Positions 62,919 through 64,000 of a DNA stretch of 64,000 bases are shown here, piece after piece. Position numbers and translations under genes: made by a program. The stretch spans positions 1-64,000 of the forward strand of contig CAJNOL010000060.1 of NCBI GenBank assembly GCA_905250125.1, written 5' to 3'. Origin of the DNA: Rotaria sordida (Eukaryota; Rotifera; Eurotatoria; Philodinida; Philodinidae). The notes beneath the pieces were generated by a model. It had not been told where the DNA came from. It saw only the letters and a list, made by a program, of their open reading frames with translations, and searched no databases. Every line of letters begins with the position of its first letter. Position 1 is the stretch's first letter.

Positions 62919-64000
62919 ATGTATTGCTTAATCAATTTATAATATGGACGAGTATTTTAAATAAAGATTCTCTTTTGTCTCTAGAATATGAGCCATTAGA
63001 AAATATAAAAGATGAATAAAAAAAAATATAATGATACAGATATATACGTATACATATATATATCAACTTGTATCCAATTGTAATAAATATTCTTACCACT
63101 AATCGATTGTTGTCATATACTAGAGAAAGTGGACATAAATCACAAAAAAAATCAGATTAGATGTGTATGTGTTTGTGTCTGTGTACTAAACGTAATAAAT
63201 AAAATATTTATGATATTCTACATAGGATGGTATTGGAATGGTAATTGAAGATAGTTATCTATATCAAATACAAGTTGATTTTAACGACTTATGATAATAT
63301 CGATGAAGAAGATACGTGTATATTTAGATACATATACATACATACATAAGTAAGTATTCTTCTCGAACTACAGTCTTATCCGTCTTGTTTTTCCGGTCTT
63401 TATTATTGTCTGTGCAAGTAGTACGATATTACATACAAGTCGACAACATGTACTTCTCTTTTTTTTTTCTTCGCTTTTTCTCATGTTTGCTTTCATTCTT
63501 TTTTTCTATCTATCCATAATAAGAATAAGTCGTAATGAATTCAAATTTGTTACATTTATATCGATCTTATAATGTAAAATCAATAGGAAAAATATTTAAT
63601 AACTTACATTTGACACTCACTGAAAGATTCAATAGAATAAATATGATATAGTCTGCTTTCACTCGTTCTTTTTTTTTCTTCTGTTTCTGTTCTATTTACA
63701 ACTTACGTCGGAAATAAAATCAATAGAAGACTTTAAAACCTCAGGTAATGAGTATAGTAATGCTTATCTTTCTTACTTACTTACTTACCTACCTACAGTC
63801 AACTTTTTTTCTTTTTCTTTTCATGGTTAGTTGAATACGAACAAATAAAACCTTTCTAGATAAAGATAAATGCTCATGACTTTTTTTTCTTCTGCTCGTG
63901 TTATTTTTTTATATACATTTTCCCTAGTTTATTCACATTCTGACATAGGGGAAATCTTACAACGTAACTATGCTCAAGAAAGTCCCTTTAACATATTATT
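62919..64000. other. Region upstream of ENTPD
   Basis: No gene recognised on either strand up to the end of the window. Contains AT-rich tracts, T-rich runs and a (TTAC)n microsatellite at about 63771-63797. Should include the ENTPD promoter, but no specific element is assigned. Confidence 0.5.

Overview
This is an intron-rich, AT-rich (my impression, about 30% GC) nuclear DNA window from an invertebrate animal. Introns are mostly 50-75 bp with GT-AG ends, plus a few of 0.5-2.3 kb. The gene set is metazoan (ENTPD with two membrane segments, PELP1, MEIG1, EFCAB10, multi-PDZ scaffold, MESH1). The codon style and compactness look most like a bdelloid rotifer or a close relative; this is a judgement, not a proof. 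There is one 100-base assembly gap (52355-52454).

Layout. 186-5055 (+): last 13 exons of an inositol-pyrophosphate kinase/phosphatase (PPIP5K). 6825-7881 (+): MESH1/HDDC3 pyrophosphohydrolase. 10517-17119 (+): a 13-exon scaffold with eight PDZ domains. 18554-21408 (-): a 12-exon protein that may be TAF1C-like, divergent from 21790-23354 (+), a phytochelatin synthase with its Cys-His-Asp triad intact. 25702-26040 (+) MEIG1, 27253-27859 (+) EFCAB10 and 29951-30706 (+) an unrecognised 239-residue protein. 34371-35986 (+): a microsomal cytochrome P450, convergent with 36672-38968 (-), the mitochondrial ATP synthase alpha subunit. 38969-47000 is gene-poor: it holds uncertain coding remnants, a large inverted duplication carrying a small putative secreted protein, and an intronless histidine phosphatase (43692-44534, -). 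47042-54855 (+): PELP1/RIX1-like ribosome-biogenesis protein with an acidic tail, interrupted by the gap. 56028-58907 (+): MYG1 nuclease, convergent with 59321-62918 (-), an ecto-nucleoside triphosphate diphosphohydrolase.

Exon models were built by hand. For most genes the summed exon lengths are a multiple of three and every junction keeps frame, which is the main support for the coordinates. Functional links between neighbours are weak, as expected for animal gene order; the only suggestive ones are PPIP5K next to MESH1 (two pyrophosphate-signal enzymes) and MEIG1 close to EFCAB10 (both cilium/sperm-associated families).

The most unusual property is the number of foldback (palindromic) elements, at least a dozen, in introns and intergenic DNA. 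They range from about 100 bp to 1.3 kb. Three are diverged copies of one family, two small ones share AGAGRTG-type termini, one has TA-flanked mariner-like ends, one is strikingly CG-rich, and one abuts the assembly gap. These, rather than any single gene, are the best candidates for something not yet described.
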